Positions 8,847-17,823 of a DNA stretch of 64,000 nucleotides are shown here, piece by piece; within the stretch, counting starts at the first letter, position 1, and the number at the start of each line of letters is the position of its first letter. The position numbers and the translations under genes are program-made. The stretch comes from Falsirhodobacter deserti. GTDB taxonomy: Bacteria > Pseudomonadota > Alphaproteobacteria > Rhodobacterales > Rhodobacteraceae. The notes beneath the pieces were generated by a model, which did no database searches, had not been told where the DNA came from, and saw only the letters and a program-made list of their open reading frames with translations. The DNA lies in the NCBI RefSeq assembly GCF_004015795.1, contig NZ_ML137218.1, positions 1,330,311 to 1,394,310 on the forward strand. The letters run 5' to 3'.

Positions 8847-9871
8847 AAGGTCGCGTGATCCATCTGGACCACCTGAACGGCCGTGAGGCTGCTGCACTGG
8901 TCGTCGACGGGCAACTGCATGATCTGCTGATCGCCCCGCAGAATGACCTGCCCCTTCCGGGCGCGATCTTCCGCGGGATAGTCGACCGTCCCGTCAAGGG
9001 ACAGGGCGGCGTGTTCGTTCGCCTGCCCCACGGATCGGGGTTCCTGCGGCAGGTGTCCGGCCTTGCACCGGGGCAACGCGTTCTGGTGCAGGTGACCGGT
9101 ACGGCGGAAGCTGGCACAGCCACGCCCGTCAGCCTGCGCCTGTTGTTCAAAAGCCGCTTTTGCATCATCACGCCGGGGGCGCCGGGGCTCAATGTGTCGC
9201 GCCGCATCCGCGATGAGGATCTGCGCGAAGAGCTGACTGCGCTTGCAGCGGGCGTAATGCAGGGGTCGGAGCATGGTGTGATCCTGCGTTCGGCCTGCGC
9301 GGACGCCCCCGACGACGAGATTGCCGAGGATATCGCCGCCACCCGCGCGCTTGCCGAGGCTGTCTTGTCCGACATGGATGGCGATCCGGAACTGCTGGTG
9401 GACGGCCCTGCCCCGCATGAGGCTGCGTGGCGTGACTGGACCGACGTTCCAGCCGACGAGGTAACAGAAGGATCGTTCGAATCCGGCGGTGTGCTGGAGA
9501 TGATCGATGCGGCGCTGGACAGCGTCGTGCCACTGGCTGCCGGCGCTTCCATGATCATCGAAACGACGCGCGCGCTGGTGGCCATCGACGTGAATACCGG
9601 GCCCGATACCTCACCGGCGGCAGGCATGAAGGCCAACGTCGCTGCGGCCCGCGATTTGCCGCGCCAGCTTCGCCTGCGTGGCTTGGGCGGCCAGGTCGTG
9701 GTTGATTTCGCGCCGATGTCCAAGAAAGATCGTGCAACCCTGGATCAGGTTCTTCGCGCGGCCTTCAAGGCCGAGGCGGCGGAAACCAGCCTTGTTGGCT
9801 GGACGGCGATGGGTCTTTACGAGCTGGTTCGCAAACGTGACCGCATTCCGCTTACGGAGGCGCTGGCATGA
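8843..9871 (+). CDS. Ribonuclease E/G family protein, short form
   Basis: 342 residues. An N-terminal S1-like part is followed by the RNase E/G catalytic core. The two magnesium-binding aspartates are in [10 protein letters not shown] and [11 protein letters not shown]. Escherichia coli RNase G has 489 residues; this protein ends right after the core (ending [13 protein letters not shown]) and lacks the zinc-link CPxC and small domain needed for standard tetramers. Short proteins of this kind sit between maf and yacG in other alphaproteobacteria, so it is probably a real form and not a truncation. It overlaps both neighbours by 4 bp. Confidence 0.85.
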   Translation: MKGRVIHLDHLNGREAAALVVDGQLHDLLIAPQNDLPLPGAIFRGIVDRPVKGQGGVFVRLPHGSGFLRQVSGLAPGQRVLVQVTGTAEAGTATPVSLRLLFKSRFCIITPGAPGLNVSRRIRDEDLREELTALAAGVMQGSEHGVILRSACADAPDDEIAEDIAATRALAEAVLSDMDGDPELLVDGPAPHEAAWRDWTDVPADEVTEGSFESGGVLEMIDAALDSVVPLAAGASMIIETTRALVAIDVNTGPDTSPAAGMKANVAAARDLPRQLRLRGLGGQVVVDFAPMSKKDRATLDQVLRAAFKAEAAETSLVGWTAMGLYELVRKRDRIPLTEALA

Positions 9872-10032
9872 GCTGCCCGATCTGCGGCAAGGAGGCGGAT
9901 GCGAAATACCGCCCCTTCTGCTCCCGCCGCTGCGCGGATGTGGATCTGGCCCGCTGGCTGAACGGCAGTTACGCCCTGCCCGCCACCGAGGATGAGCCGC
10001 CCGAAGAAGAAACATTCCCAACTCAGCATTAA
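9868..10032 (+). CDS. yacG: DNA gyrase inhibitor YacG
   Basis: 54-residue zinc-finger protein starting MSCPICGK. Four cysteines, CPIC and FCSRRC, form the zinc site; RWLNGSYALP follows and the tail is acidic. YacG binds GyrB and inhibits gyrase. The ATG overlaps the stop of the RNase E/G gene (ATGA), so it is translationally coupled and is the last gene of the infA-maf-rng-yacG run. Confidence 0.9.
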   Translation: MSCPICGKEADAKYRPFCSRRCADVDLARWLNGSYALPATEDEPPEEETFPTQH

Positions 10033-10119
10033 GATGACGTTTTTCTGAGAAACCCTCTGGACACCCCCCACGCGCTGCCGTATCAGTGCGCCACCGAAGC
10101 GAGGGACCTCGCTGAAAGT

Positions 10120-10195
10120 GCCCGGATAGCTCAGTTGGTAGAGCAGCGGATTGAAAATCCGCGTGTCGGCGGTTCAAATCCGTCTCCGGGCACCA
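10120..10195 (+). tRNA. tRNA-Phe (anticodon GAA)
   Basis: 76-nt cloverleaf. Acceptor GCCCGGA / TCCGGGC, D arm with AGCTCAGTTGGTAGAGC, anticodon GAA in TTGAAAA, T loop TTCAAAT, discriminator A, CCA encoded. Located 87 bp after yacG. Confidence 0.98.
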
Positions 10196-10310
10196 CTTTC
10201 AATCAACATCATCACGCTGATAATCATCTGTTCATTCGATGATGGTATCGGCCATTTCCCTCCCCTCGCGCTCCGGTTACGGTGCCTGAAAAACACGAAG
10301 GGGCAGGACC

Positions 10311-10886
10311 GTGCGAAAGTTGATTCAGGCATGCGCCGTTATGCTGCTGGTGGCATCATGCGCAAGCAATGCCACACCACCGCGGAATGCGACAAATGCA
10401 TGCGCCATTCTGGCTGAAAGGCCTGATTTCGCCCGTGCCATGCGCGCGTCGGAACGCAAGTGGGGCGTTCCGGTACATGTGCAGATGGCGACCATCTATC
10501 AGGAATCGAGTTTCAGGGGCGATGCACGTCCCCCGCGCCGCTGGCTGCTTGGTTTCATTCCAAGGGGTCGCGCCAGTTCGTCATATGGCTATGCCCAAGC
10601 GCTGGACAGCACGTGGCGAGAGTATCAGGAGAAAGAGGGTGGACGCTGGGCCCGGCGGGACCGCATTCATGACGCAGCGGACTTCATAGGATGGACGATG
10701 TCGCAGACCGAACGGTCCATGGGAATCTCGCGCCATGACGCAGCAAACCAGTATCTGGTTTTCCACGAGGGCCGCACAGGCTACAGGCGCGGCACATACC
10801 GCAACAAGCCATGGCTGATGAATGTGGCAAGGCGAGTCGAAACCCGCGCCGCAAATTACAAACGACAGCTTGCAAGCTGCAGATAG
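10311..10886 (+). CDS. Lipoprotein with a lytic transglycosylase (SLT-like) domain
   Basis: 191 residues. A lipobox at VASC places the acylated Cys at position 17. The domain contains ATIYQESSF with the expected catalytic Glu in QESS, then SSSYGYAQALDSTWREYQ, matching the SLT lysozyme-like fold. Such enzymes cleave the MurNAc-GlcNAc bond of peptidoglycan, forming 1,6-anhydro products, from the periplasmic face. Start ATG or the GTG just before it (GTGCGAAAG). It stands alone after tRNA-Phe, at the left border of the accessory island. Confidence 0.82.
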   Translation: MRKLIQACAVMLLVASCASNATPPRNATNACAILAERPDFARAMRASERKWGVPVHVQMATIYQESSFRGDARPPRRWLLGFIPRGRASSSYGYAQALDSTWREYQEKEGGRWARRDRIHDAADFIGWTMSQTERSMGISRHDAANQYLVFHEGRTGYRRGTYRNKPWLMNVARRVETRAANYKRQLASCR

Positions 10887-11260
10887 CCGCTGGCCACGGC
10901 TGAATAACGGCATGCGCCAGACAGACGTGCAGAGCCGGCAAGCAAGCGTTCAAAGATCCCGACGAGACGGCAGATAGGCGGGAACCGAACTGCTGCGAGC
11001 GTGTTTGCTGGCAGACGGGTGTGGTGCTTGTGTCACGATTTTTCGCTGCACAGTGGTTCAGCGCGTTTTTTTGTAACCCACCCGTCAAATTCAGCCTGCA
11101 TGATAAGCTGCCCGCGATGCCTATGCGTGTGGGGCGAACTGCAGGCTAAGGCAACAGCAGCCATTATCCGAAGCCAGTTCGCTGGATTTCTGGGAACTTG
11201 GGGCTTCTACGGCACTTCACTGCGCATCTTCAGATATGTCCCGGTATGCCATGAAAAGTG
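10887..11260. other. Intergenic region left of the island, no gene seen
   Basis: About 370 bases between the transglycosylase gene and the tRNA-Pro fragment. Open frames on both strands lack start signals and protein-like composition. No integrase remnant was recognised. Confidence 0.45.
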
Positions 11261-11305
11261 CTGGTCGGGGCGATAGATTCGAACCTACGACCTTCGGTGC
11301 CCGAA
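11261..11305 (-). repeat. Damaged tRNA-Pro 3' half, att-site-like direct repeat
   Basis: This stretch matches the 3' end of the intact tRNA-Pro gene at 19901-19946 in the same orientation, with three substitutions and one missing base in about 46. It covers CCA, acceptor 3' strand, T arm and the anticodon side, then similarity stops. The missing base breaks the T stem, and the anticodon position would read CGG instead of TGG. It cannot be a working tRNA. A 3'-half copy at the far end of an accessory segment is the expected scar of integration at a tRNA gene. Confidence 0.7.
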
Positions 11306-11582
11306 TCCATGACAACATCATGTTCTGATTGCTGATTCCTGCAAAACCGCCCCTGAACCGCTGACGTGATAACAATGGGTTACACGACATCCGTAAAAGA
11401 CTTCGGGCGCTCCGAGTCGGGCCAGACGGCGCGTGACACATCCGAGGTGAACGGCATCAGGCAAGGCGTCGCAAAGTGGGCAACACACGATCTACCACCG
11501 GGGGTCGGGCTCTGCTAACACCGCTGCAGGCAGGCCGAGGAGACGCAGCCTCGGTTACGAACATGATCAGTGGGACTTTTGG
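11306..11582. other. Upstream region of the 881-aa glycosyltransferase gene
   Basis: 277 bases without a coding signal. No consensus promoter was assigned. Confidence 0.3.
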
Positions 11583-14228
11583 ATGAGCACTAAGAAACCG
11601 TCCGGCGTGAACGAAGACGCACTTTTCGACGCAGACTGGTATACGTCTCGCTATCCTGATGTGGCCCTGACCGGCTTGGATCCGCGCGATCATTACAATC
11701 GCTATGGTGTGATGTTCCAGCGGCAGCCGTCCCCATCGTTCTCGGCAAGGATCTACGCACACCACCACCAGTTGGCGAAAGATGCCAATCCGATCGAGCA
11801 TTTCCAAGCATATTTCGCCGATCGTCCCCTCAGGACCGCAAAACCGAGATTTCCCGTCGCGGATCTGCAAACCAAGCTCTGGAGCGGCTTTGCCGGACAG
11901 ACGGAGAAACTGCTGGTCGCGGCGGTTGCCGACGATGCACGCAGCGATAAAGAGAGAGCCGCCGCCTGCTTCACGCTGGCGCGCTGGAACAGCCTGCGCG
12001 GCGACTACGAGCAGAGCCTGAGGTTCCTCAAGATGATCCGGAAGTTCGACGTCAAGCTTTTCCGGTCCCGGCGCGTAAAGCTGATGATCATCGACACGCT
12101 CATTGAGAAAGGGGATTTCCCCGCTGCGGAAGAAAAGATCGACTTCGTCCTGCGAAAGGGGCCGGACGGCGATTTCCTTTGCGCCAAGAGCAACCTTCTG
12201 CTGGCACGCGATGGCGTTGCCAGCACGGACGCCCGCCTCGAGAGCCTGAACCAGATCTACACCTCGGCGGACCTAGACCCGATTTCCCTCATCGATCCCG
12301 AACTGGGCCTGACGTTTGGCAACATTGCCTATGCAAACCGTCCGCCGCATGATCCCGACGCGCCGCTCGTGAGCGTGCTCGTTCCTGTCTATAACGCAGG
12401 AACCTTCCTCGAAGTGGCCATCCGGTCCCTGCTGGGTCAAAGCTGGCCCAACCTCGAGATCATTTGCGTCGAGGACCGGAGCACCGACGACAGCTGGGCC
12501 CAGCTTCAGCAGCTGGCCGCCGAGGACGACCGTCTGAAGATCTATCAGAACGACGTCAACATGGGTGCCTACCCCACCCGCAACCGCGCCCTGTCGTTGG
12601 CGCGGGGACAGTACATCACCGTGCATGACAGCGATGACTGGTCGCACCACCAGATGATCGAGATGCAGATGAAGGCGCTGCTGGAGGCGCCCGAGGCCAA
12701 AGCCTCCTGCTCTTTCATGACGCGAGCGATGCCCAGCCTCCGGTTCAACCTGAGGCCGCAGCGCGAAAGGCTCGAATACGTTCACCGGAGCTATCCGTCC
12801 CTGCTGATCTCGCGCGCCTCGCTGGAGGAGCTGGGCGAATGGGATGGCGTATTCGCCAATGCCGACGACGAGCTGATCCAGCGGATGTACAGCCTGTGGG
12901 GCAAGGACTGCATCATCGATGCCTATCCCAGCATCCCCTTCTCGTTCTTCCTAGTGCACGAAAACTCGCTGACCCAGCAGAAGGGCACCAGCCTCAACAG
13001 CCTTACCTTCGGCATCCGGCGCGAGTATGCGCGGCAGGCCGCCTACTGGCGGGCGAAGCGGCTGGAGGAAGGCAACGTCTCTGACATGGCGCTTCAGCGC
13101 ACGTCGATGAAGTCGCCCTTTCCCATCCCGCAAGGCCTTGCGCCCCGCCACTGGGAGAAGAACTGGAGATACGACGTCATCCTGATCTCGGATCTGAGTC
13201 TTCTGGGCGGCACGCGGCGATGCAATGAAGCCTACATCAAGGCCGCCATTGCCGACGGAAAGCGTGTCGGCTTGTTCCACTGGCCACGATACGACCTCAA
13301 GATCGTGGACATCGCGAAAGAGTATCTGGAGCTGACGTATCACGACAACGTCGACATCATCGTTCCCGAAGACACCGTCGAGGCGAGCCTGGTCCTGATT
13401 CACCACCCGCCGATCCTGAACTACCGCATTGATCGCGTGCCGACCATCAACGCGAAACATGTCGCCGTTTTGGCGAACCAGTCGCCGATGCAGCGGTGGA
13501 GCGAGGTCCCGTTCTACTATGACGCATTGGATGTGGAGCAGACCTGCATCGAGCTGTTCGGCCAGCGGCCGGCCTGGATTCCGATCTCGCAGCGCGTGAA
13601 GAACATGATGTCCATGATGCCGGGCTTCCACAACGTGCATGGCGAGATCTGGAGCCCCCCTTATGAAGGCGATGTTCCGCTGCAGGCAGAGCTTCCGGTC
13701 GACTTCGGCGGGGACCGTCGCGTTCAACTTGGACGACACTCGCGGGATCACTGGACGAAGTGGCCGGCTGCGGCGGAGGATATCCGTCTGGCCTACTGCG
13801 CCGACGTGAAGAACGTGGACGTGTCGTTCCTAGGCGGTATCCGCTCGATGCGCGACCGCTTGTCCGGCGTGCCAGACAACTGGACGATCCATGAATTCGA
13901 TACGAAGCCGGTGAACAGTTACCTCAAGTCCCTCGACTTCTTCGTCCATTATACACACGAAGATTACATTGAGGAGTTTGGACGGAACGTCATGGAGGCG
14001 ATGGCCGCGTCCCGGGTGGTGATTCTGCCGCCGTCGTTCAAGGACATCTTCGGACGCGCGGCAATCTACGTGCCAGCCTATGACGTGACCCGCATCATCT
14101 GGCGCCTGTGGGCCGATCCGGCAGAGTATCTGAAGCAGGCGCAGAGGGGGTTGGACTTCGTGCGCAGCAACTGCAGCGAAGATGTGGTTGCGGCGCGGCT
14201 TACCGACTTGATGGAGTACAGCAGCTGA
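11583..14228 (+). CDS. Two-domain glycosyltransferase (GT2 plus GT4-like), 881 aa
   Basis: The N-terminal 80 residues hold the motif FDADWYTSRYPDV and HYNRYG, found at the front of many Rhodobacteraceae glycosyltransferases. A middle helical region follows. A GT-A family 2 domain begins near residue 262 (SVLVPVYNAGTFLEVAIRSL), with the metal-binding HDSDDW near 347. The last third (about 530-881) looks like a GT-B family 4 transferase ending with EEFGRNVMEAMAASRVV. No membrane segment, so it is a cytoplasmic enzyme building an extracellular polysaccharide, O-antigen or glycan on a carrier. Substrate unknown. A two-transferase fusion could add two successive sugars. First gene of the island; a strong hairpin follows the stop. 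Confidence 0.85.
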   Translation: MSTKKPSGVNEDALFDADWYTSRYPDVALTGLDPRDHYNRYGVMFQRQPSPSFSARIYAHHHQLAKDANPIEHFQAYFADRPLRTAKPRFPVADLQTKLWSGFAGQTEKLLVAAVADDARSDKERAAACFTLARWNSLRGDYEQSLRFLKMIRKFDVKLFRSRRVKLMIIDTLIEKGDFPAAEEKIDFVLRKGPDGDFLCAKSNLLLARDGVASTDARLESLNQIYTSADLDPISLIDPELGLTFGNIAYANRPPHDPDAPLVSVLVPVYNAGTFLEVAIRSLLGQSWPNLEIICVEDRSTDDSWAQLQQLAAEDDRLKIYQNDVNMGAYPTRNRALSLARGQYITVHDSDDWSHHQMIEMQMKALLEAPEAKASCSFMTRAMPSLRFNLRPQRERLEYVHRSYPSLLISRASLEELGEWDGVFANADDELIQRMYSLWGKDCIIDAYPSIPFSFFLVHENSLTQQKGTSLNSLTFGIRREYARQAAYWRAKRLEEGNVSDMALQRTSMKSPFPIPQGLAPRHWEKNWRYDVILISDLSLLGGTRRCNEAYIKAAIADGKRVGLFHWPRYDLKIVDIAKEYLELTYHDNVDIIVPEDTVEASLVLIHHPPILNYRIDRVPTINAKHVAVLANQSPMQRWSEVPFYYDALDVEQTCIELFGQRPAWIPISQRVKNMMSMMPGFHNVHGEIWSPPYEGDVPLQAELPVDFGGDRRVQLGRHSRDHWTKWPAAAEDIRLAYCADVKNVDVSFLGGIRSMRDRLSGVPDNWTIHEFDTKPVNSYLKSLDFFVHYTHEDYIEEFGRNVMEAMAASRVVILPPSFKDIFGRAAIYVPAYDVTRIIWRLWADPAEYLKQAQRGLDFVRSNCSEDVVAARLTDLMEYSS

Positions 14229-14239
14229 TCACTTGCTGT

Positions 14240-14282
14240 ATCCGCAGTGAGACAGAAGATGTTCTTCTGTCTCACTGCGGAT
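14240..14282. terminator. Perfect 20-bp hairpin between convergent genes
   Basis: Both arms (14240-14259 and 14263-14282) pair over all 20 bases with a 3-nt loop TGT. It lies 12 bp after the glycosyltransferase stop and 12 bp before the stop of the convergent coiled-coil gene. No T-run follows on either side. It is long for an ordinary terminator, but the location fits bidirectional termination. Confidence 0.65.
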
Positions 14283-14294
14283 AGACCAGCAGGC

Positions 14295-14681
14295 TTACTT
14301 TGATCTGTAGGCGCCGCGAGCGACATCAATGGTTCGACGCACCGGACGGGTGACTTTCCAGAAAAAGCTGTTCATCAGACCGTTGTAGCGTTCTTCCGCC
14401 TCGGCCAGTTCCTGTTTCAGCCGATCCCTCTCCGCAGAAAGCTCATTAGCTTCCGACGTCAACTTCAGATTCGCGGCCTTTAAGCGTGCCAGCTCCGACC
14501 GGATCTTCGGTTCGTCCGCTAAAAGCTGCTCGTGAGCGGAAGTCAGCATCGCCAGCTCCTCAAAGCGCTCACTCACATCGGCAACCAGCCTCAGCTTTTC
14601 ATGTTCGGCCGAGACCAGCTTCCCAAGATCTCGAGCAGGCTCGTCGTGATCAGCTATCATTAGATGTTTTCCCGTCTGCAT
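14295..14681 (-). CDS. Coiled-coil protein with a glycosyltransferase-type C-terminal tail
   Basis: About 128 residues. Residues 30-100 form a heptad-rich coiled coil (ARLKAANLKLTSEANELSAE, then AERDRLKQELAEAEERYNGL). The end, NSFFWKVTRPVRRTIDVARG, matches the short tail often attached to polysaccharide glycosyltransferases and methyltransferases. It may be a stand-alone chain-length or scaffold factor, or the leftover of a bigger enzyme. The start is uncertain: ATG at 14681, TTG at 14684 or ATG at 14660; none has a strong ribosome site. Confidence 0.6.
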   Translation of the reverse strand: MQTGKHLMIADHDEPARDLGKLVSAEHEKLRLVADVSERFEELAMLTSAHEQLLADEPKIRSELARLKAANLKLTSEANELSAERDRLKQELAEAEERYNGLMNSFFWKVTRPVRRTIDVARGAYRSK

Positions 14682-14792
14682 CAACTAATGGAAATCGTAG
14701 GTAAATAAGCTTTTGGAACAAACCGATCACAGCTTCAGAGCCGGTCGCTCCCGGAGCTGTCATCTAGCTTAGCAACCGCGTGTCACATCAGG

Positions 14793-15581
14793 TCAAAACC
14801 TCGACAGTATCTTTGCAACCTCGGCTTCATCAACGATTGCGAAGGATGACGCGTGGCGGGTCTGAACCGCCGACTTTCCTTGTAGAACTGAAAGATTGGC
14901 CCCGTTGTTTATGACGTAAACAGCTCCCGGGAAGGGAACAGCTTGGATCGGCCTTCCGATCTCCTGAAACGCTTCAGGAATTTTGCCGTGAACGCGCAGA
15001 GCCTCGAAACAAGCGGAACGCACATCATCCGATGGGAAATCTTCCGGTGAAAACCAGACAGCAGCGCAACTACCGCAGGATTTATAGAACGGGCGTTTGT
15101 TCTCCGGCGACATGAGAGCAAGGTGTCCTTCAGCCTCATTGAGAACATAGCCGCTGGTAAGAAAGTAACCATTCCTGTTATCATCACGACGGATGTATTC
15201 GACCATATCCTGATCAATCAGATCATCCGCATCAAGAATGAAGAAATAGAACCCCTCCGGATATTTCTCGGCAGCCCGCCGCACAGCAGCTTTCCGTTTC
15301 AGCGTCTTGTCCAGACTGCCGGCATCAGGGCTTTCAGGTTTTGGGAAAGAGACAGACTCCCAGATGATCCGGTCATCAGATTCAAAAGTCGGTTCATCGT
15401 GACCGGCGATGATCACGCAGAAGTCCTGATCCTCCTGTCGAAGCAAAGACTGTAGCGTTTTCGAAAGGTTTTTGTTAATGCGGACCCACTCGATGTCGTC
15501 GCCCTTTGCCTTGAGGGGTATCCCGAAGACGACAGGAGCGTTTAGCGACTTTCTCGGTTCTAACTCAGAAGCTATCATCAT
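14793..15581 (-). CDS. Small GT2-like glycosyltransferase
   Basis: 262 residues. After an N-terminal beta strand (VVFGIPLKAKG) comes a region of GT-A topology with the metal-binding segment FFILDADDLIDQDM near residue 115, the DxD-type motif of family 2 transferases. The usual C-terminal acceptor domain is short. No membrane segment; cytoplasmic. Start ATG (a second ATG follows at once), preceded by AGGAGG about 12 nt upstream. Same direction as the coiled-coil gene and 108 bp before it, so possibly co-transcribed. Sugar unknown. Confidence 0.7.
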   Translation of the reverse strand: MMIASELEPRKSLNAPVVFGIPLKAKGDDIEWVRINKNLSKTLQSLLRQEDQDFCVIIAGHDEPTFESDDRIIWESVSFPKPESPDAGSLDKTLKRKAAVRRAAEKYPEGFYFFILDADDLIDQDMVEYIRRDDNRNGYFLTSGYVLNEAEGHLALMSPENKRPFYKSCGSCAAVWFSPEDFPSDDVRSACFEALRVHGKIPEAFQEIGRPIQAVPFPGAVYVINNGANLSVLQGKSAVQTRHASSFAIVDEAEVAKILSRF

Positions 15582-15642
15582 ACTACTTCCGTCCTCCTGC
15601 TAAACTACCCCGTAGTCCGAGAGCTAATTTCGTGAGGCTACT

Positions 15643-15834
15643 ATGAGCATCGCAATTGCTGAAATCCAAGCTCATCCAGATGATGTGGGTCTCGCTACCT
15701 CAAGTATCCATAATCTTTTCTGCCGGACCATGCCCGGACGCACGCCCTCTACCATGGCGCGTGAAGCTGAGGAAGCGCTACTTTGGAACGCGGATCTAAT
15801 CCGGTATGGCTATGAAACGTCAAGACGCGTCTAG
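15643..15834 (+). CDS. Hypothetical 63-residue protein
   Basis: Starts at an ATG preceded by GTGAGGCTACT and ends in REAEEALLWNADLIRYGYET. It matches no family known to me. It lies between the small glycosyltransferase and an IS3 insertion, over a region that may belong to an older insertion sequence, so it could be a chance frame. Listed with low confidence. Confidence 0.3.
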   Translation: MSIAIAEIQAHPDDVGLATSSIHNLFCRTMPGRTPSTMAREAEEALLWNADLIRYGYETSRRV

Positions 15835-15939
15835 GCATATCTCTGACGTTCGTCGCCGTAGCTGAAACTTGAGGCGACCCTGACAGACCGAAGCAGTATT
15901 GGTAATCCTCCCTGTTTCAACGGGGTTTGGCCGTAGAAC

Positions 15940-16776
15940 TCAGGCAGCCATTTTCAGTTTCTGTGCGGGTGTTATGCCGCCGATGCCCATGTTGGGTCGC
16001 TCGTTGTTGCAAGTCCATAGCCAGTCGGTTGCGATGCTTTGTGCCTCTGCAATGGTTTCAGGGATGTAGAGGTCCAGCCATTCGTGCCGGACGGTGCGGT
16101 TATAGCGTTCCACATAAGCGTTCTGCTGCGGCTTGCCTGGCTGGATGTGGTTCAGCGCAATACCCTGCTTCGCGGCCCAGATCGCCAACAACGTCGAGCT
16201 GACGTATCCCGGGCCGTTGTCGACCCTGATCGCGGTGGGTTTGCCGAGCCATTCGATGATCTGGTTGAGCGCCCGCACGACCCGCTCGGCGGGCAGCGAT
16301 AGGTGGATCTCGATGCCCAGGCCTTCGCGGTTGAAGTTATCCAGGACGTTCAGCAGCCGGAACTGGCGACCATCGGCGGGACGATCGGCCATGAAGTCCA
16401 TGGACCAGACAAGGTTCGGCGCTTCCGGAACGGTAAGCAGGTCCGGCTTGTCCCGTTTGATCCGCCGCCTTGGCTTGATCCGAAGGTTCAATTCCAGCTC
16501 GCAGTAGATCCGACGCACCCGCTTGTGGTTCCAGACATGCCCGCGGACATTACGCAGATACAGGAAGCACAGGCCGAAACCCCAGGTTCGGTGCGCCTTG
16601 GTCAGGCCCTCGAGAAGATCCGCGATGATCTCGTTCTCGGCACAGCGCCTCGGGCTGTAGCGAAAGCAGGTCTCGCTGACACCGAACGTTCGGCAGGCCA
16701 GCGCAATGCTGACCCCCTTCTTCGCCACCGCCCTCGCGGCCAACTCGCGGCGTTGAGCTGGCCGCGTCACGTTTTT
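15940..16776 (-). CDS. IS3-family transposase OrfB (DDE integrase part)
   Basis: Read as the -1 frameshift continuation of OrfA at a run of five A's (16772-16776 on the complementary strand), giving a joined product ...[15 protein letters not shown]... . The rve integrase core has its three acidic residues in [15 protein letters not shown] and YVERYNR. An HTH-like part [15 protein letters not shown] precedes it. The end [10 protein letters not shown] is usual. OrfB alone may also start internally. Confidence 0.9.
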   Translation of the reverse strand, partial: KNVTRPAQRRELAARAVAKKGVSIALACRTFGVSETCFRYSPRRCAENEIIADLLEGLTKAHRTWGFGLCFLYLRNVRGHVWNHKRVRRIYCELELNLRIKPRRRIKRDKPDLLTVPEAPNLVWSMDFMADRPADGRQFRLLNVLDNFNREGLGIEIHLSLPAERVVRALNQIIEWLGKPTAIRVDNGPGYVSSTLLAIWAAKQGIALNHIQPGKPQQNAYVERYNRTVRHEWLDLYIPETIAEAQSIATDWLWTCNNERPNMGIGGITPAQKLKMAA

Positions 16777-17030
16777 CCAAGAGCTTTCTTGAGCAGATCC
16801 GCCTGCATGCTGAGGTCCGCAAACATGCGCTTGAGCCGCCGGTTCTCGTCTTCCAATGCCTTCATCTGGCTCATCATGGAGGCATCCATGCCGCCATACT
16901 TCGCGCGCCATTTGTAAAAGCTCGCGCTGCTGATCCCATCCTCGCGACACAGCTCCGGCACAGCGACGACGCCCTCGGCCTGGCGCAGCACCGCCATGAT
17001 CTGCGGCTCGGTAAATCGGGTCTTCCTCAT
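16767..17030 (-). CDS. IS3-family transposase OrfA
   Basis: 87 residues. HTH_8-type DNA-binding start [20 protein letters not shown], then [20 protein letters not shown], then a leucine-zipper-like helix ([20 protein letters not shown]). It stops right after the slippery A-run where ribosomes shift to make the OrfAB transposase. OrfA alone normally binds the ends and represses transposition. Confidence 0.92.
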   Translation of the reverse strand: MRKTRFTEPQIMAVLRQAEGVVAVPELCREDGISSASFYKWRAKYGGMDASMMSQMKALEDENRRLKRMFADLSMQADLLKKALGKT

Positions 17031-17100
17031 TCGAATCTCCTCAGCTCACGCTACGAGAAAATTCTACTGCCGCATCTCCTTAACCATTGGGAGGATTACC

Positions 17101-17340
17101 TATTGACCCAGCTGAATCTGCTCAGGGTACGCTGCTGCTTTGAATGCCTCGGCTGGTGTCTGCATGGCAAGGGCCTGATGCGGGCGGCGCGTGTAGTAGA
17201 ACTGGACCCAGCCGGCGATGGCGCGGGCGGCGTGCTGAATGCTCACGAAGCGGTGGCGGTGAACGCACTGCTCTTTCAGCGTCCGAAGCGCTCGACTATG
17301 CCGTTATCCGGCATGATACGGATGATGCTCTTAGCCCCGG
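17101..17340 (-). pseudogene. Remnant of an IS3-family orfB (C-terminal end only)
   Basis: Reads RIMPDNGIVERFGR, then shifts frame and continues LKEQCVHRHRFV and QFYYTRRPHQALAMQT, the last quarter of an IS3 integrase including its third acidic residue (Glu in GIVERF). The first two thirds of orfB, with the other two catalytic Asp residues, are missing between here and the orfA just upstream. The 1200-bp IS3 copy is inserted at the far end. Non-functional. Confidence 0.8.
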
Positions 17341-17341
17341 A

Positions 17342-17647
17342 TCATGCATAGTCCTCCCGCTCCACGAGTGCCGCCAGCTTCTTCCGCGCGCGCAGCTCCA
17401 GCATGGCTTCGCCATAGGCCTCCTGCAGGACGCGGAGCTGCTTCTCGTATTCCTGCCGGACATCGAGCGGGTTCGCCCGCAGCGCATTTTCCATGCCTCG
17501 ACGGGCATCATCGACCCAACCCTCGATCTCGCATGGAGAAAGGTCGTAGCTGCGGCTGGCTTCCACCACCGTCGCCTTGCCCTGAATGATCTCGATGATC
17601 AGCGCTGATTTGCGCTTGGCCGTCCACCGTTTGACGACGTCTTCCAA
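17342..17647 (-). CDS. OrfA-like transposase of the decayed IS3 element
   Basis: 101 residues: VKRWTAKRKSALIIEIIQGK, SRSYDLSPCEIEGWVDDARR and EAYGEAMLELRARKK are the features of the DUF1153-type OrfA of IS3-group elements. The frame is intact and could still make a DNA-binding protein, but its orfB partner is a fragment, so the element cannot transpose. It belongs to a different IS3 subgroup from the inserted 1200-bp element. Confidence 0.8.
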   Translation of the reverse strand: MEDVVKRWTAKRKSALIIEIIQGKATVVEASRSYDLSPCEIEGWVDDARRGMENALRANPLDVRQEYEKQLRVLQEAYGEAMLELRARKKLAALVEREDYA

Positions 17648-17823
17648 TGGCCCACTTATCGCTACGTTTTACTTCTTATAGCGTGAGCAGATTTTCACCA
17701 GGTCAATACAAAGCAGATGAACTGCCACCTTGAAGTCTCGCGGGAGCTCTGTATCCTGTCCCATCGCGCCCAGTCGCCGAGAGATATTCGAAGTTCATGT
17801 AAAATTTTCAGGTACGGGCTAGG

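Larger units (their letters stand above)
15901..17100 (-). mobile_element. Intact IS3-family element, 1200 bp, with ends and target duplication
   Basis: Both ends carry the 12-bp inverted repeat GGTAATCCTCCC and are flanked by a direct 4-bp duplication TATT (15897-15900 and 17101-17104). Inside are overlapping orfA and orfB in the -1 arrangement typical of IS3. The OrfA sequence resembles the IS407 subgroup, which makes 4-bp duplications. It interrupts an older IS3-type remnant. No stop or frameshift other than the expected one was seen, so it could be active. Confidence 0.9.

Noticed and set aside
11261-11305. Functional tRNA-Pro at the left island border
   Set aside because: Only the 3' half is present and the T stem lacks a base.
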